A stretch of DNA of 64,000 nt from Bacillota bacterium (GTDB taxonomy: Bacteria; Bacillota; Clostridia; Lachnospirales; Lachnospiraceae): assembly GCA_023436225.1 (NCBI GenBank), contig JAEZKA010000060.1, positions 14,222-78,221 of the forward strand. The letters are read 5' to 3'. Of the stretch, positions 62,309 to 64,000 are shown piece after piece (the first letter of the stretch is position 1; each line of letters starts with the position of its first letter). A program made the translations under genes and the position numbers. Under the pieces are notes generated by a model. The model ran no database searches, was not told the origin of the DNA, and saw nothing but the letters and a program-made list of their open reading frames with translations.

Positions 62309-63436
62309 TTAATCCAAATAAAGCAGATCTCTCAACATAGGATGAATTGTAGAATAGGCGTAACTACAACCTCTAACATGCTGTGCATATACCAATGCAA
62401 TATGGTTAATAGGATCCATTATAACACATGCTCCTGCTGCACCATCCCATCCAAACACACCGCTGGGGGCTTTGGTATTAGCTTCTTGTGGATTCAATAG
62501 TACCTGAACACCGCAGCCATAACCATATCCCACTCTTACTGCCTTGTTCAAAAAATCCTCTTTCTGTACAGGACCTAAAAGATTGGTTCTCATAAGATTG
62601 ACGGTCCCTTCCTCCAGAATCCGTATTCCTTTTGCACTCACTCCACCACAGGCCAGCGCATCCGCAAACTTACCATAATCCTCCACGCAGCTAATCAACC
62701 CTGCTCCACCACTCTCATAGCTCTCAGTTAGCTGATAACAACAGGATAGCTCCATTTCTTTCGATACATGATTGTCATTATCATACATATACTGTGCAAC
62801 CAAACGTTCATTCGTATTAATTGGTTTGGCAAAGAATGTGTCGTTCATCTCTAAAGGTCCAAATATATTCTGTGAAAAATACTCTTTCAGACTCATTCCA
62901 GATACTACTTCAATGATAGCTCCAACTACATCGTGACTTAAGCTGTATTCATAATGCTCTCCCGGTTCAAATTTAAGAGGCGATTCAATAAAGGCATTAA
63001 CCAATTCCTGTGTTGTTGCCTTCTGCCCTTTCTCATTTATAACACGTACTATTCCGGAGCGTGTCAAATCATAATCTAAGCCTGACTGCATAGAAAGCAA
63101 ATGTCTCACCAGCAATTCCTTCTGAGCCGGTTTAACCTGATCCTTATCCATAACTTTTAACTCAGCATAGGCAGGTAAATATAAGGATACTGGATGGTCA
63201 AGATCTAATTTTCCCTTTTCAACAAGCTGTAAAGCAGCAGTCATCGTAATAAGCTTTGTAGCAGAAAACATCAAATACAATTCATTTCCCTGTATTTTCT
63301 TCGTTTTCGCACTATCTGCATAACCGTTGTAATGGCGATAAATTAATTCATGATTTTTGTAAATCATACAATCAACAGAAGGGATGCCCTCTGCCTCCAG
63401 TGAATTTAAATAATTTGTTATCTTTTCAAAATTCAT
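62309..63436 (-). CDS. beta-lactamase-family serine hydrolase
   Basis: 375 residues from ATG 63436 after AAGGAGAGG; the frame extends upstream without a site. No signal peptide, so cytoplasmic. The SxxK motif is FSATKLITM; the Tyr motif is YEYSLSHDVVGAIIE. The third motif region near the C-terminus (GWDGAAGACVIMDP) lacks a classical KTG but fits class C-like esterases. Likely an esterase or peptidase of the EstB/PBP4* group rather than a beta-lactamase. Substrate unknown. Confidence 0.87.
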   Translation of the reverse strand: MNFEKITNYLNSLEAEGIPSVDCMIYKNHELIYRHYNGYADSAKTKKIQGNELYLMFSATKLITMTAALQLVEKGKLDLDHPVSLYLPAYAELKVMDKDQVKPAQKELLVRHLLSMQSGLDYDLTRSGIVRVINEKGQKATTQELVNAFIESPLKFEPGEHYEYSLSHDVVGAIIEVVSGMSLKEYFSQNIFGPLEMNDTFFAKPINTNERLVAQYMYDNDNHVSKEMELSCCYQLTESYESGGAGLISCVEDYGKFADALACGGVSAKGIRILEEGTVNLMRTNLLGPVQKEDFLNKAVRVGYGYGCGVQVLLNPQEANTKAPSGVFGWDGAAGACVIMDPINHIALVYAQHVRGCSYAYSTIHPMLRDLLYLD

Positions 63437-63543
63437 TCTACCTCTCCTTAGTGTTCTATGTCCTGCTTGCATTATATCAATTACCGGTTTATTAATCAAT
63501 CTTCTTCCACATTCTAGTAGAAAATACTTATAAAGGACAAAAT

Positions 63544-63582
63544 ACAGAGCGCCAATCTTTCAATGGCCGCTCTGTATTTTTA
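63544..63582. terminator. hairpin at the right end
   Basis: ACAGAGCG-CCA (63544-63554) pairs with TGG-C-CGCTCTGT (to 63575), followed by ATTTTTA. It lies just beyond the multicopper-oxidase remnant on its 3' side. Confidence 0.65.
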
Positions 63583-63605
63583 TCGATATTGTAGGATGAC
63601 TTCGC

Positions 63606-63845
63606 TTATTTTTTAACCTGATAAGGTCTCATCATCCCATATTCGGCAGCATTAAAATTCTGACGATTCAATAACTGAAATTGTACCAAATGCAGATGAA
63701 TCGGGTGTGTATCGGCAGTCAGATTAGCAATTAATCAACAGGAACACTAAATTGCATAATCTGGCCAACTGTATTCGGATCAGGACTATCTCCAACCGGG
63801 AATGGAGCATTTGCCTTAGCAATCTCCATTTCGCCACTAGCTCTT
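63606..63845 (-). pseudogene. multicopper oxidase (CotA/bilirubin oxidase-like) remnant
   Basis: Minus strand: one frame reads GEMEIAKANAPFPVGDSPDP, NTVGQIMQFSVPVD and stops. After a frame change the last 38 residues read NLTADTHPIHLHLVQFQLLN, RQNFNAAEYGMMRPYQVKK and stop at 63606. GQIMQF and HPIHLHLVQFQ are consecutive landmarks of CotA-type oxidases, the second holding copper ligands. In intact enzymes they are some 80 or more residues apart, so a segment is deleted. The upstream side runs into stops near 63850. The final CxxxxxxxxxM copper motif is also absent. A dead fragment. Confidence 0.8.
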
Positions 63846-63877
63846 TATTTATCGGGTGTTGCTTTACTAGATTAAAT

Positions 63878-63929
63878 GGGGCTGTCGCACTAGCGGTTAT
63901 TCAACCACCAGTGCGACAGCTCCGTTTTT
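63878..63929 (+). terminator. GGCTGTCGCACT hairpin
   Basis: GGGGCTGTCGCACT (63878-63891) pairs with AGTGCGACAGCTCC (63910-63923) with inner GGTT/AACC, then a T-run. Same GCTGTCGCA core as the hairpin at 59939. The rest of 63930-64000 shows nothing. Confidence 0.7.
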
Positions 63930-64000
63930 AGGTTATTTTTTAGGAATTCTATATTTATTATAGATAAATCCGAGCATTATCTTAAAAATGATGCACTTTA

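Overview
The window reads as a low-GC, anaerobic, spore-forming Firmicute of the Lachnospiraceae type (Clostridium cluster XIVa, close in style to the plant-polysaccharide degraders). The signs are a dpaA-dpaB dipicolinate synthase pair, several LacI-regulated phosphorylase and glycosidase loci, strong AGGAGG ribosome sites, archaeal-type aspartyl-tRNA synthetase, and many cyclic-di-GMP and chemotaxis proteins. No plasmid, phage or CRISPR locus is visible; it looks like ordinary chromosome with a few decayed islands.

Layout. 1-12 kb: a carbohydrate phosphorylase region. It holds a large GH94-like phosphorylase cut by the left edge, its LacI regulator, two GH130 beta-mannoside phosphorylases with a second LacI, and a type I mannose-6-phosphate isomerase. 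A third GH130 gene sits apart at 45 kb. Together they suggest phosphorolytic use of beta-mannooligosaccharides: mannose-1-phosphate is released and mannose-6-phosphate is turned into fructose-6-phosphate. Small genes (hemerythrin, a Cys/Gly-rich protein, a DUF6132 membrane protein, a rhodanese lipoprotein) are interspersed. 12-14 kb: a three-gene sortase operon. 14.4-20.6 kb: an oppA-B-C-D-F oligopeptide importer. 20.9-26.3 kb: dpaAB, asnB, a large fold-back element, yajC and tgt.

26.6-35.3 kb: a GGDEF-EAL protein, then a sugar module of ChbG-like deacetylase, BadF-type sugar kinase, GH4 phospho-glycosidase and LacI, divergent from a GPH-family sugar transporter. It resembles a chitobiose-type pathway in which transporter plus kinase could replace a PTS. 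35-45 kb: housekeeping and scattered genes (fba, thioesterase, archaeal-type AspRS, OGG-like glycosylase, GNAT, MFS, ECF S component, HD-GYP). 46-53.7 kb: signalling genes, including a methyl-accepting protein with a sugar-binding domain fused to its cytoplasmic end and a second GGDEF-EAL protein. A decayed transposase lies at the start of this part.

54.8-58.2 kb is the relic of a VanG-type glycopeptide-resistance operon. The D-Ala-D-Ser ligase gene is intact and a soluble VanT-like racemase remains. The VanXY peptidase is reduced to a frameshifted tail, and vanR-vanS has collapsed into a receiver-to-ATPase deletion scar. 58.4-64 kb: a secreted PrcB-repeat protein, two tRNA genes (a Val-GAC type with C33, and Ala-GGC), a GNAT, a beta-propeller-like lipoprotein, a serine hydrolase and the remnant of a multicopper oxidase.

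All calls come from reading the sequence and remembered family features; no database search was run.
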